Positions 18,506 through 27,939 of a stretch of DNA of 34,118 nucleotides are shown one piece after another. The notes beneath the pieces were generated by a model, which ran no database searches, was not told the DNA's origin, and was given only the letters and a program-made list of their open reading frames with translations. Position numbers and translations under genes: made by a program. Every line of letters begins with the position of its first letter. Within the stretch, counting starts at the first letter, position 1. Source of the stretch: Acidimicrobiaceae bacterium (lineage in GTDB: Bacteria > Actinomycetota > Acidimicrobiia > Acidimicrobiales > RAAP-2); the NCBI GenBank assembly GCA_027365145.1, contig DAHXOA010000137.1, positions 1 to 34,118 of the forward strand, given 5' to 3'.

Positions 18506-19153
18506 GTGGGTGAGCCGGCACGGCGGGAGGTCTCCGGCCTTGTCCTGACGGGTGGGAGGAGCCGACGGATGGGCTCCGACAAGGCGCTCCTCGTCGTCGA
18601 TGGGGAAGCCCTCGCGACGCGGATTGCCAGGATGGTGGCAGGGGTTGCCGATCCCGTGATGGAGGTCGGCCCCGGCCGGACCAGCCTCCGTCGCATTACC
18701 GAGAGCGTCCCCGGGGGTGGGCCGTTCCTGGCGGTGGTGGACGGATGGGCGGCGGTGGGTCGGGCGGCTCGCCGCCCGGTCATCATCGTCGCCTGCGATC
18801 TGCCGTTGGTGGACCAGCCGTTCCTTGCCTGGCTGGCCACCTTCGGAGGCGACCGTTCGCTCGTTCCCGTGCTGGGCGGTGAACCCCAACCGCTGTGCGC
18901 ACGATGGTCCCCGGAGGACCTCGATCGGATGACCGCGCTGGCGGCGGCCGGGGCCCGGTCGTTCCGCCCGCTCTACGACCAGCTCGACGCCGACCTACCC
19001 GGTCCGGAGATCTGGCGGCAGGCGGGCATTCTCGGTGCGCCGGACGACATCGACAGCCCCGGTGACATCGAGCGGCTGGGGCTCGTCGACCGGGTGGTTC
19101 CCGGGATCGGCACGGAAGCCCGGCCAGGTCCCGCGACTACGATGGAGGGGTGA
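18506..19153 (+). CDS. mobA: Molybdenum cofactor guanylyltransferase
   Basis: 'GLVLTGGRSRRMGSDKALL' NTP-binding, 'ACDLPLVDQPFL', 'PVLGGEPQPLCARW', C-terminal 'DIDSPGDIERLGL'. Confidence 0.9.
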   Translation: MGEPARREVSGLVLTGGRSRRMGSDKALLVVDGEALATRIARMVAGVADPVMEVGPGRTSLRRITESVPGGGPFLAVVDGWAAVGRAARRPVIIVACDLPLVDQPFLAWLATFGGDRSLVPVLGGEPQPLCARWSPEDLDRMTALAAAGARSFRPLYDQLDADLPGPEIWRQAGILGAPDDIDSPGDIERLGLVDRVVPGIGTEARPGPATTMEG

Positions 19154-19641
19154 CGTCTACTGCTCCCCGGGAGGCCGACGACTGGCTGGCGGTGACCGAG
19201 GCGGAGCTCCCCGTGGCCGAGGTGATGGCGTGGGCCACGGCGCCGTCGTGCGGCGCGGTCGTCACGTTCTCGGGGACGGTCCGTGACCACGCTCCGGGGC
19301 GCGACGGCGTGATCTCGCTGGAGTATGAGGTGTTCGCGTCCCAGGCGGTGACGCAACTCGCCGAGGTCGCCCGAGCGGCAAGGTCCCGGTGGCCGGAGGT
19401 TCGGCGGATCGGTCTCCTGCATCGTTCGGGGGTGCTGGGGGTTGGGGAGACCTCGGTCGTCGTGGTGGTGGCGGCGCCGCACCGGGGAGAGGCATTCGAT
19501 GCCGCTCGGTTCTGTATCGACACGGTGAAGACCTCCGTCCCGATCTGGAAGAAGGAGACGTGGGCGGGTGGCTCGGACTGGAGCGAGTGCTCCCACGAGA
19601 TCGTCCCGCCCGACCGGGCTGCCGGGGTGGATGCCCGGTGA
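19150..19641 (+). CDS. moaE: Molybdopterin synthase catalytic subunit
   Basis: 'GAVVTFSGTVRDHAPGRDGVISLEYEVF', 'HRSGVLGVGETSVVVVVAAPHRGEAFDAARFCIDTVKTSVPIWKKETW'. Confidence 0.95.
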   Translation: MTSTAPREADDWLAVTEAELPVAEVMAWATAPSCGAVVTFSGTVRDHAPGRDGVISLEYEVFASQAVTQLAEVARAARSRWPEVRRIGLLHRSGVLGVGETSVVVVVAAPHRGEAFDAARFCIDTVKTSVPIWKKETWAGGSDWSECSHEIVPPDRAAGVDAR

Positions 19642-20930
19642 TCCCCCTGACCGAGGCGCGGTCGATCGTGTTCTCGCTCTGCCCGCCTCGTCCTCCGGTG
19701 GCGATACCGGTCGACCTGGCGCTGGGTTGTGTCACCGCCGGCCCGGTGGTGTCCGCAGTCCCGGTCCCGCCGTTCGACAACTCGGCGGTCGACGGATACG
19801 CCGTCCGTGCAGCGGACGTGACGACTGCCCCTGTCGTGCTTGCCGACGTCGATGCCGTCATGGCGGGGAGCAGCACGGACCGTGTGCTCGGCGACGGCGA
19901 GGCGATCCGGATCATGACCGGAGCTCCGCTCCCCGAGGGGACGGGCGCGGTCTCGATGATCGAGGACGTGGAAGTCCTGCCGGGTCCAGGCGGAACCGGC
20001 GACGCGATCCGTGTGGGGCGTCCACTGGTTGCCGGGGAGAATATCCGCCGTGCTGGTGACGACATCGTCGTCGGCCAGGAGGTGATCGTGGCAGGGACGC
20101 GGCTGACGCCGGCCCACCTCGGAGTGCTGGTGAGCATCGGTGTCGACCAGGTGGAGGCGGTCCCCCGTCCCCGGGTCGGCGTGCTCTCCACCGGTGACGA
20201 GCTCACGCCGTTGCCAGACCCTCTGGGTCCCGGGGGGATCCGGGACTCCAACCGCCACATGCTGCTCGCGCTGGTGAGGCAGGCAGGCTTCCAACCGGTC
20301 GACCTCGGCGTGGTCCCCGACGACGAGGAGCGCGTGGCCGCTGTCCTCCAGGACGGCGCCGGCCGGTGCGACGCGCTGGTGACCAGTGGCGGGGTGAGCG
20401 TGGGCGACCGTGACGTCGTGAAGGCGACGCTCGATCAGCTCACCGAGGGAGCCATGCGGTGGATGCAGATCGCCATCAGGCCGGCCAAGCCGTTCGCGTT
20501 CGGCGTCCTCGGGCCGGGCCGGGTTCCGGTGTTCGGCCTCCCCGGCAACCCGGTGTCCGCGCTGGTGAGCTTCGAGCTGCTGGCGGCCCCAGCGTTGCGC
20601 CGGATGGCGGGCCGTCAGCGGATCGACCGGCCGGTCGTCCGGGCGGTCGCGGCGTCGAACCTGGTCCGGCGGCCAGACGGCAAGGTCCACTTCGTGCGAG
20701 CCGTCGCCGGTTGGACGCCGGAGGGCTCCATCACGGTGGCCCCGGTGCCCGGACAGCAGTCCCACCAGCTCCATGCGGCGGCGGTCGCCAACGCGCTCGT
20801 CGTGCTGCCCGACGGCGCCGGTGTGGCGGCAGGCGAGACGGTCCACGTGGTGCTGCTCGACGTCGAGCACCTTCCGGGCGTCGCCGGGATCGGGGAGCTC
20901 CTGGGCGCCCGCGACGTGAGCGCGGCATGA
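19638..20930 (+). CDS. moeA: Molybdopterin molybdotransferase
   Basis: 'PPFDNSAVDGYAVRAAD', 'IMTGAPLPEGTGAVSMIED', 'VLSTGDEL', 'VTSGGVSVGDRD', 'VFGLPGNPVSALVSFELL'. Confidence 0.96.
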   Translation: MIPLTEARSIVFSLCPPRPPVAIPVDLALGCVTAGPVVSAVPVPPFDNSAVDGYAVRAADVTTAPVVLADVDAVMAGSSTDRVLGDGEAIRIMTGAPLPEGTGAVSMIEDVEVLPGPGGTGDAIRVGRPLVAGENIRRAGDDIVVGQEVIVAGTRLTPAHLGVLVSIGVDQVEAVPRPRVGVLSTGDELTPLPDPLGPGGIRDSNRHMLLALVRQAGFQPVDLGVVPDDEERVAAVLQDGAGRCDALVTSGGVSVGDRDVVKATLDQLTEGAMRWMQIAIRPAKPFAFGVLGPGRVPVFGLPGNPVSALVSFELLAAPALRRMAGRQRIDRPVVRAVAASNLVRRPDGKVHFVRAVAGWTPEGSITVAPVPGQQSHQLHAAAVANALVVLPDGAGVAAGETVHVVLLDVEHLPGVAGIGELLGARDVSAA

Positions 20931-20961
20931 GGCAGTCCACGCAGCTGGAATCGCCGGGGGG

Positions 20962-22065
20962 ATGTGCGTGCCGGTGAACGGGCCCGGGCCAGCTGGGGCA
21001 CTGACTCCGGTGGCCCTGTCGCGTTCCCGCTCGGGCCGCCCGGCCAGTTCCCCCACCGACGCCGCCCCACCGACCGACGGCCCCCTTGTCGACACGTTCG
21101 GCCGGGTCCACGACGACCTCCGGATCTCGGTCACCGACCGGTGCAATCTCCGCTGCGTCTACTGCATGCCGGAAGAAGGGCTCACCTTCCTTCCCCGGTC
21201 GGAGCTGTTGGACTTCGAGGAGATCGTCCGGGTGGCGACCGTCGCCCATCGGCTGGGGGTACGCTCGGTCCGGATCACCGGCGGGGAACCCCTCGTCCGC
21301 CGGGGTATCGTCGACCTGGTTCGTATGCTCGCCGGCGTCGGTTTCGACGACCTGTCGATGACCACGAACGGGATGGGGCTCGAGACCCTCGCCCGGGCGC
21401 TGGCCGATGCCGGGCTCCAGCGGGTGAACGTCAGCTGTGATTCGCTCCGGGCCGATCGCTACGCGCGGCTGCGCCGGCGTGGCGACCTCGGCAGGGTCCT
21501 GGCCGGGATGGGCGCCGCCGACAGCGCGGGTCTCGCACCGGTGAAGGTCAACGTCGTGCTCCTGCCTGGAGAGAACGACGACGAGATCCTGGCCTTCGCC
21601 GACTTCGCCCGCCGGACCGGTCGGATCGTCCGGTTCATCGAGTACATGCCACTCGACGCCGATGGCGCCTGGCAGCCAGATCGGGTTGTCGAGGGCGCGC
21701 GGGTGCTCAGGGAGATCTCCGCTCGGTGGCCGTTGGAGGAAGTCCCCGGGTCGAAGGTGGACCGAGCCCCGGCCGAGCGTTTTCGCTTCGTCGACGGCGC
21801 CGGGGAGATCGGGATCGTCTCCAGCGTCAGCCAACCGTTCTGCGGGACGTGCAACCGCTTGCGCCTCACGGCCGAAGGGTCGTTGCGCAACTGCCTCTTC
21901 TCAGACGACGAGCTCTCCGTGCGCGACGTGCTGCGTTCCGGCGGGTCGGACGTCGAGCTGGCTGCGCTGTTCCGGCGGTCCGTGTGGGGCAAGGCCCGCG
22001 GCCACGGGATCAACACGCCGGGGTTCGTGCCCCCGGTGCGTTCGATGTCGATGATCGGCGGGTGA
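20962..22065 (+). CDS. moaA: GTP 3',8-cyclase
   Basis: Radical SAM 'TDRCNLRCVYCMPEEG', 'ITGGEPLVRRGIVDLV', C-terminal cluster 'FCGTCNRLRLTAEGSLRNCLF', terminal GG. Confidence 0.96.
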   Translation: MCVPVNGPGPAGALTPVALSRSRSGRPASSPTDAAPPTDGPLVDTFGRVHDDLRISVTDRCNLRCVYCMPEEGLTFLPRSELLDFEEIVRVATVAHRLGVRSVRITGGEPLVRRGIVDLVRMLAGVGFDDLSMTTNGMGLETLARALADAGLQRVNVSCDSLRADRYARLRRRGDLGRVLAGMGAADSAGLAPVKVNVVLLPGENDDEILAFADFARRTGRIVRFIEYMPLDADGAWQPDRVVEGARVLREISARWPLEEVPGSKVDRAPAERFRFVDGAGEIGIVSSVSQPFCGTCNRLRLTAEGSLRNCLFSDDELSVRDVLRSGGSDVELAALFRRSVWGKARGHGINTPGFVPPVRSMSMIGG

Positions 22066-22069
22066 CCCC

Positions 22070-22306
22070 GTGGCCAGGATCGTGCTGTTCGGACCGGCTC
22101 GGGAGGCAGCGGGTACTCGGGAGGTGACGATCGCCGGTCACACCGTCGGGCTCGTGCTGGAGGAGGCGTCCAAGGCGTTCGGTGCCGGCTTGGCGCGCCT
22201 GTTGCCTACGTGCCGTATCTGGGTGAACGGGTCACCGGCCGACCTGTCGACGGTGGTCGGCGACGGGGACGAGGTGGCCGTGCTCCCACCGGTGTCGGGC
22301 GGCTGA
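22070..22306 (+). CDS. moaD: Molybdopterin synthase sulfur-carrier subunit
   Basis: Ubiquitin-like small protein 'VLFGPAREAAGTREVTI...RIWVNGSPADLSTVVGDGDEVAVLPPVSGG' with C-terminal GG. Confidence 0.9.
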   Translation: MARIVLFGPAREAAGTREVTIAGHTVGLVLEEASKAFGAGLARLLPTCRIWVNGSPADLSTVVGDGDEVAVLPPVSGG

Positions 22307-23202
22307 CCGGCCACGAGGTCGTGGAGCACCGTGGCCGTCGTCGATGCCCGGGTGCTCCACCAGGTTGCGCAACCGTCTCCGGGTACGGGTAGACGGGTCC
22401 GGTGGCGTGCGGTCCACCGTGCCGCCTCGTCGGCCAACCAGGTCACCGTGCCGTGTGGATCCTGTTCCAGCATGGAACGGAGGGTGAAGCGGCGCTCCCC
22501 CTGGCGGTAGCCGATACCGACGCAGCGGCTCGCGCCTGCCAGGGCGCTGCGGGTGAGCACCATCCCGGAACGCACGGGAGCGAGGATGCCGTCGAGGAGC
22601 TGCTCGGTCGTGCCAGCCTCGACCGGACGGGTGGCCTGCCGGAGCGCGAGGGGCAGTCCCGGTGCCGGAGTAGCATGGCGCCCCTCTGCCGTCAGGACCT
22701 GGGCGACCAGCCGGGCCCACGGGGTGACCGTGGCCGTCCGGAGGTCGGTGACCGCGTCGAGGTAGCCGGGGATCCAAGACCACAGGTGCTCCCAGAGCAG
22801 GACGTCGCGAGCCCGTTCGAGGCGCCGGGCCACCACGTCCCGGCGTGCGGACGCGGCAGCGTCGCCGAGCTCGGCGTAGAGCGACAGCAGTACGCTCAGG
22901 TGGTCGGGCTCCGGCGGTGGGTCGAGCCCGACCACCCGCCAGAAGCCGGCGATCCGATCAGCGGCGTCCCCGCCCAGCTTCCCCTCCTCACCGAGGTGGA
23001 TGGAGGCATACGGCGGGCAGGAGAGGACGAAGACCTCTGTGGCGTCTGCAGGGTCGAGCGCGGGCAGCCCGAGCGCGGCGGTGACGTCCGGACCCGGCGG
23101 TGACTGCGGATCAGCGATGGCACCCAGGGCCCGGATCGTCTCTATCCCCACCACGGGCGGCGTGGTGCGCGCCATCTCCACTCCGGTCGGTGCCCCCGTC
23201 AC
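22138..23202 (-). CDS. TorD/DmsD-like molybdoenzyme chaperone
   Basis: 'YASIHLGEEGKLGGDAADRIAGFWRVVGLDPPPEPDHLSVLLSLYAEL...LLWEHLWSWIPGYLDAV' TorD-like core. GTGA overlap with the upstream catalytic subunit. The 3' end is antisense to moaD. Confidence 0.82.
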   Translation of the reverse strand: MTGAPTGVEMARTTPPVVGIETIRALGAIADPQSPPGPDVTAALGLPALDPADATEVFVLSCPPYASIHLGEEGKLGGDAADRIAGFWRVVGLDPPPEPDHLSVLLSLYAELGDAAASARRDVVARRLERARDVLLWEHLWSWIPGYLDAVTDLRTATVTPWARLVAQVLTAEGRHATPAPGLPLALRQATRPVEAGTTEQLLDGILAPVRSGMVLTRSALAGASRCVGIGYRQGERRFTLRSMLEQDPHGTVTWLADEAARWTARHRTRLPVPGDGCATWWSTRASTTATVLHDLVAGQPPDTGGSTATSSPSPTTVDRSAGDPFTQIRHVGNRRAKPAPNALDASSSTSPTV

Positions 23203-26174
23203 GGCGTCCTGTCGGGGATGGCGAAGAGCTCTTTCGCCGGCTTGAGCGGACGCATGAGCCACGTGGGTCGGCGGAGCCCGTCGGGGGTGACCTGGCCGGC
23301 GGGGCGGGTGTCGGCCAGCCACGCCTGGTAGATCGCCCTCGACCGTTCGGTGTCGACCGCGATGTCGCCGTGCCGGTCGTCGGGACCGGCCGGGCGCACC
23401 CGCACCGCCTGGTGCCAGCAGTGCATGCCGGAGATCGGATCAGGGTGCACCGGGAAGGTCAGGTTCTGGTGCACGCCCGTGTCGGACCACCAGATCCGCT
23501 GGGTGTCCGGATCGCTCGACTCGTAGGGTGCGACGGGGGCGGTCCGGCGCATCGCCCACCCGCCCTCCTCGCGGTGCAGATCGACCGTGGCCATCATTGC
23601 CCCGACGCCGGCGGGCTGGCCGGCCAGCTTCCACCGCCCCATGTGGTGGCTGCAGGCGACGACGCCGGGACGGATGCCCTCGGTGATCCACGCCTTGGCC
23701 ACGAAGTAGCCGATGTCGGTCTCCACGCGGACCAGGTCACCAGTGTGGCCGATCCCGAGCCGGGCGGCGTCCGACGGGTGGATCCACACCGGGTTGGTGT
23801 GGGCCAGCTCGTCCAGCCACTTGGCGTTGGCCGACCGGGTGTGGATCTGGGTCGGGAGGCGAAAGGTGGAGAGGAGCACCATCTGGTCGTCCGCCAGCTT
23901 CGACGGGTGGACGTGGCTCTTGATGTAGCCGGGAAGTGCATGCTCGGGCCATCCCCAGCTGGCCAGGGTGGAGGAGTAGAACTCCAGGCGACCGGACGGG
24001 GTCGGGAACCCACGGCGCACGGTCCCGTCGATCTCGACGCCGACGGCGCGGCGCCCCTCGTCGTCCGGTGGAGGCGCCCCGAGGGGCACCACGTTCGGGC
24101 TCACGGGAGCGGGCACCGGGGTGTAGACCCGGCCATGGTCACCGGTGCGCGCCCCCTCCAGCTCGGCCGCCGGCACCTCGGTGTCGTGGACCGCCCCGAC
24201 GTGGTTCGTGATCTCGAACGCCCCGTAGCGTCGCATCCACTCCAACGGGGTGAGCTCCTCGGCTGCGGCGCGCTCGGGCAGGCCGGGCACCGAGTGCTCG
24301 AACATCCACCCGTAGTACTCGTCCACCGTCAGCTTCTCCCCCGGGTGGGAGCGCGACTCGTGGTACTGGCGAATGCCGAGGTCGCCGTCGGGGTCGATCC
24401 GCCACGACAGCTCGATCCACCACTCGTTCTCCTCCCAGACGTCGCCGGGATTGACCTGACGGCTGTCGGTGACGGTCTCGCCCATCCGCTCCCGAGCCGC
24501 TCGCAGGACGGGCTGGCGGAAACCCACCCACTGGCCGTCGTACTGCTCGTAGGAGTGGGTGTCGTGGCGCTCGGACGCGTGGCCCATCGGGAGCACGAAG
24601 TCGGCCAGGAACGCCGACTCGTTCCAGGTCGGGGTGAGGGCGACGTAGCACCCTACCTTCTTCTCGTCGGTCAGCACCTCCATCCAGGTGAGTCCGTCCG
24701 GGTTGGTCCACACCGGGTTGTAGACCCGGGTGAAGTAGGTGTCCAGCCGTCCCCGGCCGTCCTTCAAGAAGTGCGGGAGCAGGAACGACAGCTCGTTCTG
24801 TGCCAGGGGGTACTCCATCGGCCACGTGAGCTCCTGCCAGACCCCGGGATGCGGAGGGGTGTGGATGGGCCGGGGCACGAACTTGTTCCAGGCGTTGGGG
24901 AAGGTCCCGCCCTCGGTGGCGATCGCCCCGAGCAGGGCGGAGATCAGCACGAGCGTGCGGGAGACCTGCCAGCCGCCGAGGTTGCCGGCGGCCGCCGACC
25001 GCCAGTTATGGGCGGCGAACTTGGTGCCGGCGGCCGCCACCGTCTCGGCCACCTCGCGCAGGACGCCGGCGTCGATCCCGGACTCCACCGCCGCGTACTC
25101 GAAGCTGAACTGGTCGTAGAGGCCGGTGAGGAGTTGTTCGAAGGCCGCGAAGGTCTGGGGCCCGTCCGGGTGGCAGGCGGCGAGGTACTCCTCCCAGTTC
25201 CACCACCGCCGGACGAACTCCCGGTCGTAGCGGCCGGTGGTGATGATGTGCCGGGCGATCGCCAGGTTGATGGCGGCCTCGCTCCCGGGTTGGGGTGAGA
25301 GCCACCAGTCGGCGTGGGTGGCCGTGTTCGACAGGCGCGTGTCGAGCACGATCACCTTCGCCCCTCTGGCCCTGGCCTCGGTGATGCGTTGGGCGTGGGG
25401 GTTGAAGTAGTGACCGGTCTCCAGGTGGGCGCTGATCAGGTAGATGACGTCGGCGTTGGCGTAGTCCGGGCTCGGGCGGTCGATGCCCATCCAGAACTGG
25501 TAGCCCGTCCGCCCCCCGCTGGAGCAGACGTTGGTGTGGGAGTTGTGGCCGTCCACGCCCCAGCTGGCGAGCACCCGCTCGGTGAACCCGTCCTCACCGG
25601 GCCGCCCGATGTGGACCATGATCTCGTTCTGACGGTGCTCGACGAGGGCGGCCCGGATACGAGCGCCGATGGTGTCGAGCGCCTCGTCCCACGAGATCCG
25701 CTCCCACCGGCCCTCTCCCCGCTTCCCGGCACGCTTCAGGGGGTAGAGGATCCGGTCGGGGTCGGTCAGCTGGTTGATGGTGGCCGGCCCTTTGGCGCAG
25801 TTCCTCCCCCTGGAACCCGGGTGCTCCGGGTTGCCCTCGAACTTCTTCACCTGGAGGCTGTCCCGATCCACGTAGGCCAGCAGGCCGCACGCCGACTCGC
25901 AGTTGAAGCAGGTGGTCGGGACCAGGAGGTAGCGGTGCTCGACGCGCTCGGGCCAGGCCCGCGAGTCCAGCTCGACCCAGTCGTCCCATCGCTCCTTGGG
26001 CGGGAACGCGGCCAGGTGGATCCGGCTCGCCCCCGGGTAGAACGTCTCGCCACGGGCCTCGGTGTCGGCGCGCGCCGCCGAAACCCGGCGGCCGAGCGCC
26101 TCCAGGTCGTCGGGCGGGGTACGGCCGAGATCGTCCCCAGCGGGATGGTCCGGATGGTCCGGATGGTCCGTCAT
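23199..26174 (-). CDS. Molybdopterin (bis-PGD) oxidoreductase catalytic subunit, about 991 aa, no Tat signal visible
   Basis: N-terminal Fe-S motif 'CFNCESACG...GNPEHPGSRGRNCAKG', 'WERISWDEALDTIGARI', 'SHTNVCSSGGRTGYQFWMG', C-terminal molydopterin-binding 'PSDAARLGIGHTGDLVRVETDIGYFVAKAWITEGIRPGVV'. SD TAGGAG. Confidence 0.92.
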   Translation of the reverse strand: MTDHPDHPDHPAGDDLGRTPPDDLEALGRRVSAARADTEARGETFYPGASRIHLAAFPPKERWDDWVELDSRAWPERVEHRYLLVPTTCFNCESACGLLAYVDRDSLQVKKFEGNPEHPGSRGRNCAKGPATINQLTDPDRILYPLKRAGKRGEGRWERISWDEALDTIGARIRAALVEHRQNEIMVHIGRPGEDGFTERVLASWGVDGHNSHTNVCSSGGRTGYQFWMGIDRPSPDYANADVIYLISAHLETGHYFNPHAQRITEARARGAKVIVLDTRLSNTATHADWWLSPQPGSEAAINLAIARHIITTGRYDREFVRRWWNWEEYLAACHPDGPQTFAAFEQLLTGLYDQFSFEYAAVESGIDAGVLREVAETVAAAGTKFAAHNWRSAAAGNLGGWQVSRTLVLISALLGAIATEGGTFPNAWNKFVPRPIHTPPHPGVWQELTWPMEYPLAQNELSFLLPHFLKDGRGRLDTYFTRVYNPVWTNPDGLTWMEVLTDEKKVGCYVALTPTWNESAFLADFVLPMGHASERHDTHSYEQYDGQWVGFRQPVLRAARERMGETVTDSRQVNPGDVWEENEWWIELSWRIDPDGDLGIRQYHESRSHPGEKLTVDEYYGWMFEHSVPGLPERAAAEELTPLEWMRRYGAFEITNHVGAVHDTEVPAAELEGARTGDHGRVYTPVPAPVSPNVVPLGAPPPDDEGRRAVGVEIDGTVRRGFPTPSGRLEFYSSTLASWGWPEHALPGYIKSHVHPSKLADDQMVLLSTFRLPTQIHTRSANAKWLDELAHTNPVWIHPSDAARLGIGHTGDLVRVETDIGYFVAKAWITEGIRPGVVACSHHMGRWKLAGQPAGVGAMMATVDLHREEGGWAMRRTAPVAPYESSDPDTQRIWWSDTGVHQNLTFPVHPDPISGMHCWHQAVRVRPAGPDDRHGDIAVDTERSRAIYQAWLADTRPAGQVTPDGLRRPTWLMRPLKPAKELFAIPDRTP
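26143..26169 (-). repeat. 9-bp tandem repeat x3 encoding DHP-DHP-DHP at the catalytic subunit N-terminus
   Basis: ggatggtcc repeated three times on +. Confidence 0.9.
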
Positions 26175-26183
26175 GGGTAGCTC

Positions 26184-27713
26184 CTAGGCAAGTGGCACCG
26201 ACTGTCCGGCCTGGACATAGGCGTGCTCGTGGGCGAGCAATCCGACCAGCGCCAGTGGGGCGGCCACCCAACCGATCCACGGAGCGGCCACGCAGGCGGC
26301 GACCAGCACGATGCCGATCCAGAACACGTAGGAGTACCGTCCGGTCAGCATCTCTGCCACGGCCAGGTGGGCGTGGGCGGTCGGGTGCGTGAGGGTCGAC
26401 TCTCCGAGGACCATGAGCAGGTGGGTTGCCGCCGCCGCCAGCAGGAGGACCTCGACGGCATGCACCGTGCGGTGGGGGCTCAGCCACTCGGCCAGTGGCA
26501 GGGCAACGGCCGCTCCGGCCAGGACCGCCTGTACCGCCAGGTGCGGGGCGAGGAGCGGGCTCTGCCACAGATCCCGGGCCTTGGCCTGGGCGAAGAGGAA
26601 GGCGGTATAGCAGGCGGTGGCGATGGCCAGTGGGAGGCCGAGCCCGGTCATCACCTGTCGGAGGACCAGCGAGTCCGCGATCGAGCCCACCAGGTAGAGG
26701 GCGACCACGCCGCCGTACGCGCCGATGACGAACGACCCCCGCACGAGCCAGCTCTTCCACTTGTGACGGGTGAAGATCAGGTAGAAGCGGGTGGGGTGCT
26801 TCAGGTCCCAGATGAGCAGCACGCCGGTGACGGCGAGGAAGCCGAGGGCGACCGCGGGCGCTCCCCATCGCGTAAGGGAGTTGCCCCAGGTGAGCCACCC
26901 GGCCAGGACGAGGACGAGGGGGACGATGAACGCTCCGGCGGCCACGCTCTTCGTGAAGGTGTAGAGGCTCACCCGCCATCCCCACGGGGCCCGGTGCGGG
27001 ACGTCGTAGGAGAGGAGGGCGGCAGCACTGGAGTTGGCATGTCCGGGGTGACCGGACACGACCAGCCGTTCGTTCTCGATCCCCTGGGTGGCCCAGGCAA
27101 ACAGCCCCCCTTCCGGACGGCGGGCGGCGAGAGGGTCCAAGGTGGTCTGGTGGGCGCCCTTGTAGAACACCCCGGGACGGGTCTCCTTCTCCACCCGGCG
27201 CACCGAGACCGGCTGGCGCTGCACGATGGCGGAGACAGCCGAGGTCGGATCGTGGAGGTCGCCGACGAGGATCGCCCCGGTCGGGCAGACGGTCACACAC
27301 GCCGGCTCCAGCCCGATGTCGAGGCGATGGGCGCAGAAATTGCACTTCTCCGCCGAGTGGTCCTCGGGGTTGATGAAGATGGCGTCGTAGGGACAGGCGG
27401 CCATGCACGCCTTGCACCCGATGCAGATCCGCTTGTCGAAGTCGACGATGCCGTCCGGTCGCCGGTACATGGCGCCGGTGGGGCATGCCGCCACGCACGG
27501 CGCCGTCTCGCACTGGTTGCACCGGGTGACCTGGAAGTTCCGCCGCACGTTGGGAAAGTGACCCACGTCGACGGACTTGACGTAGGTCCGGGTGACCCCG
27601 AGCGGCACGTCGTTCTCGCTCTTGCACGCCGTCGTGCACGCGTGGCACCCGATGCATCGGGTCTGGTCCAGAACCTTCACCCAGCGCGCCGGCGTCACGG
27701 CAGTGTCGCTCAC
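26184..27713 (-). CDS. Fused 4Fe-4S ferredoxin (HybA/DmsB type) and NrfD/PsrC-type membrane anchor
   Basis: Four Fe-S motifs (CIGCHACTTAC, CNQCETAPCVAAC, CIGCKACMAAC, CNFC...CVTVC), then multiple TM helices with NrfD-like 'WDLKHPTRFYLIFTRHKWKSWLVRGSFVIGAYG'. GTG start with TACCCT 6 nt upstream. Confidence 0.92.
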   Translation of the reverse strand: MSDTAVTPARWVKVLDQTRCIGCHACTTACKSENDVPLGVTRTYVKSVDVGHFPNVRRNFQVTRCNQCETAPCVAACPTGAMYRRPDGIVDFDKRICIGCKACMAACPYDAIFINPEDHSAEKCNFCAHRLDIGLEPACVTVCPTGAILVGDLHDPTSAVSAIVQRQPVSVRRVEKETRPGVFYKGAHQTTLDPLAARRPEGGLFAWATQGIENERLVVSGHPGHANSSAAALLSYDVPHRAPWGWRVSLYTFTKSVAAGAFIVPLVLVLAGWLTWGNSLTRWGAPAVALGFLAVTGVLLIWDLKHPTRFYLIFTRHKWKSWLVRGSFVIGAYGGVVALYLVGSIADSLVLRQVMTGLGLPLAIATACYTAFLFAQAKARDLWQSPLLAPHLAVQAVLAGAAVALPLAEWLSPHRTVHAVEVLLLAAAATHLLMVLGESTLTHPTAHAHLAVAEMLTGRYSYVFWIGIVLVAACVAAPWIGWVAAPLALVGLLAHEHAYVQAGQSVPLA

Positions 27714-27719
27714 ACTCCC

Positions 27720-27725
27720 AGGGTA
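27720..27725 (-). promoter_or_regulatory. -10-like box TACCCT for the FeS-NrfD operon
   Basis: TACCCT-gggagt-GTG on the minus strand. Confidence 0.5.
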
Positions 27726-27756
27726 CGGCGGGTTCGTCGTGGGAACCACCGGGTCG

Positions 27757-27778
27757 TTGCTGATAGCTTCATCAGCAA
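27757..27778. promoter_or_regulatory. Perfect 8-bp dyad TTGCTGAT-agcttc-ATCAGCAA, candidate regulator site
   Basis: Perfect inverted repeat centred about 55 bp upstream of the GTG at 27713, AT-richer than its surroundings. Confidence 0.6.
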
Positions 27779-27939
27779 TTGTTATGAGCTGACATCGTGC
27801 GACGACGACTCGCCGTGCGTTGCGATCCCGTTGGAAGGCGGTCGGGATCGTCCGCGACGTGTCTGGACACGACCGGAGGCGAACCGGCTCTTCGTGACAC
27901 GTCACGCGGTATGGCCAGAGGGAGACGTCGGCCGGGGTC

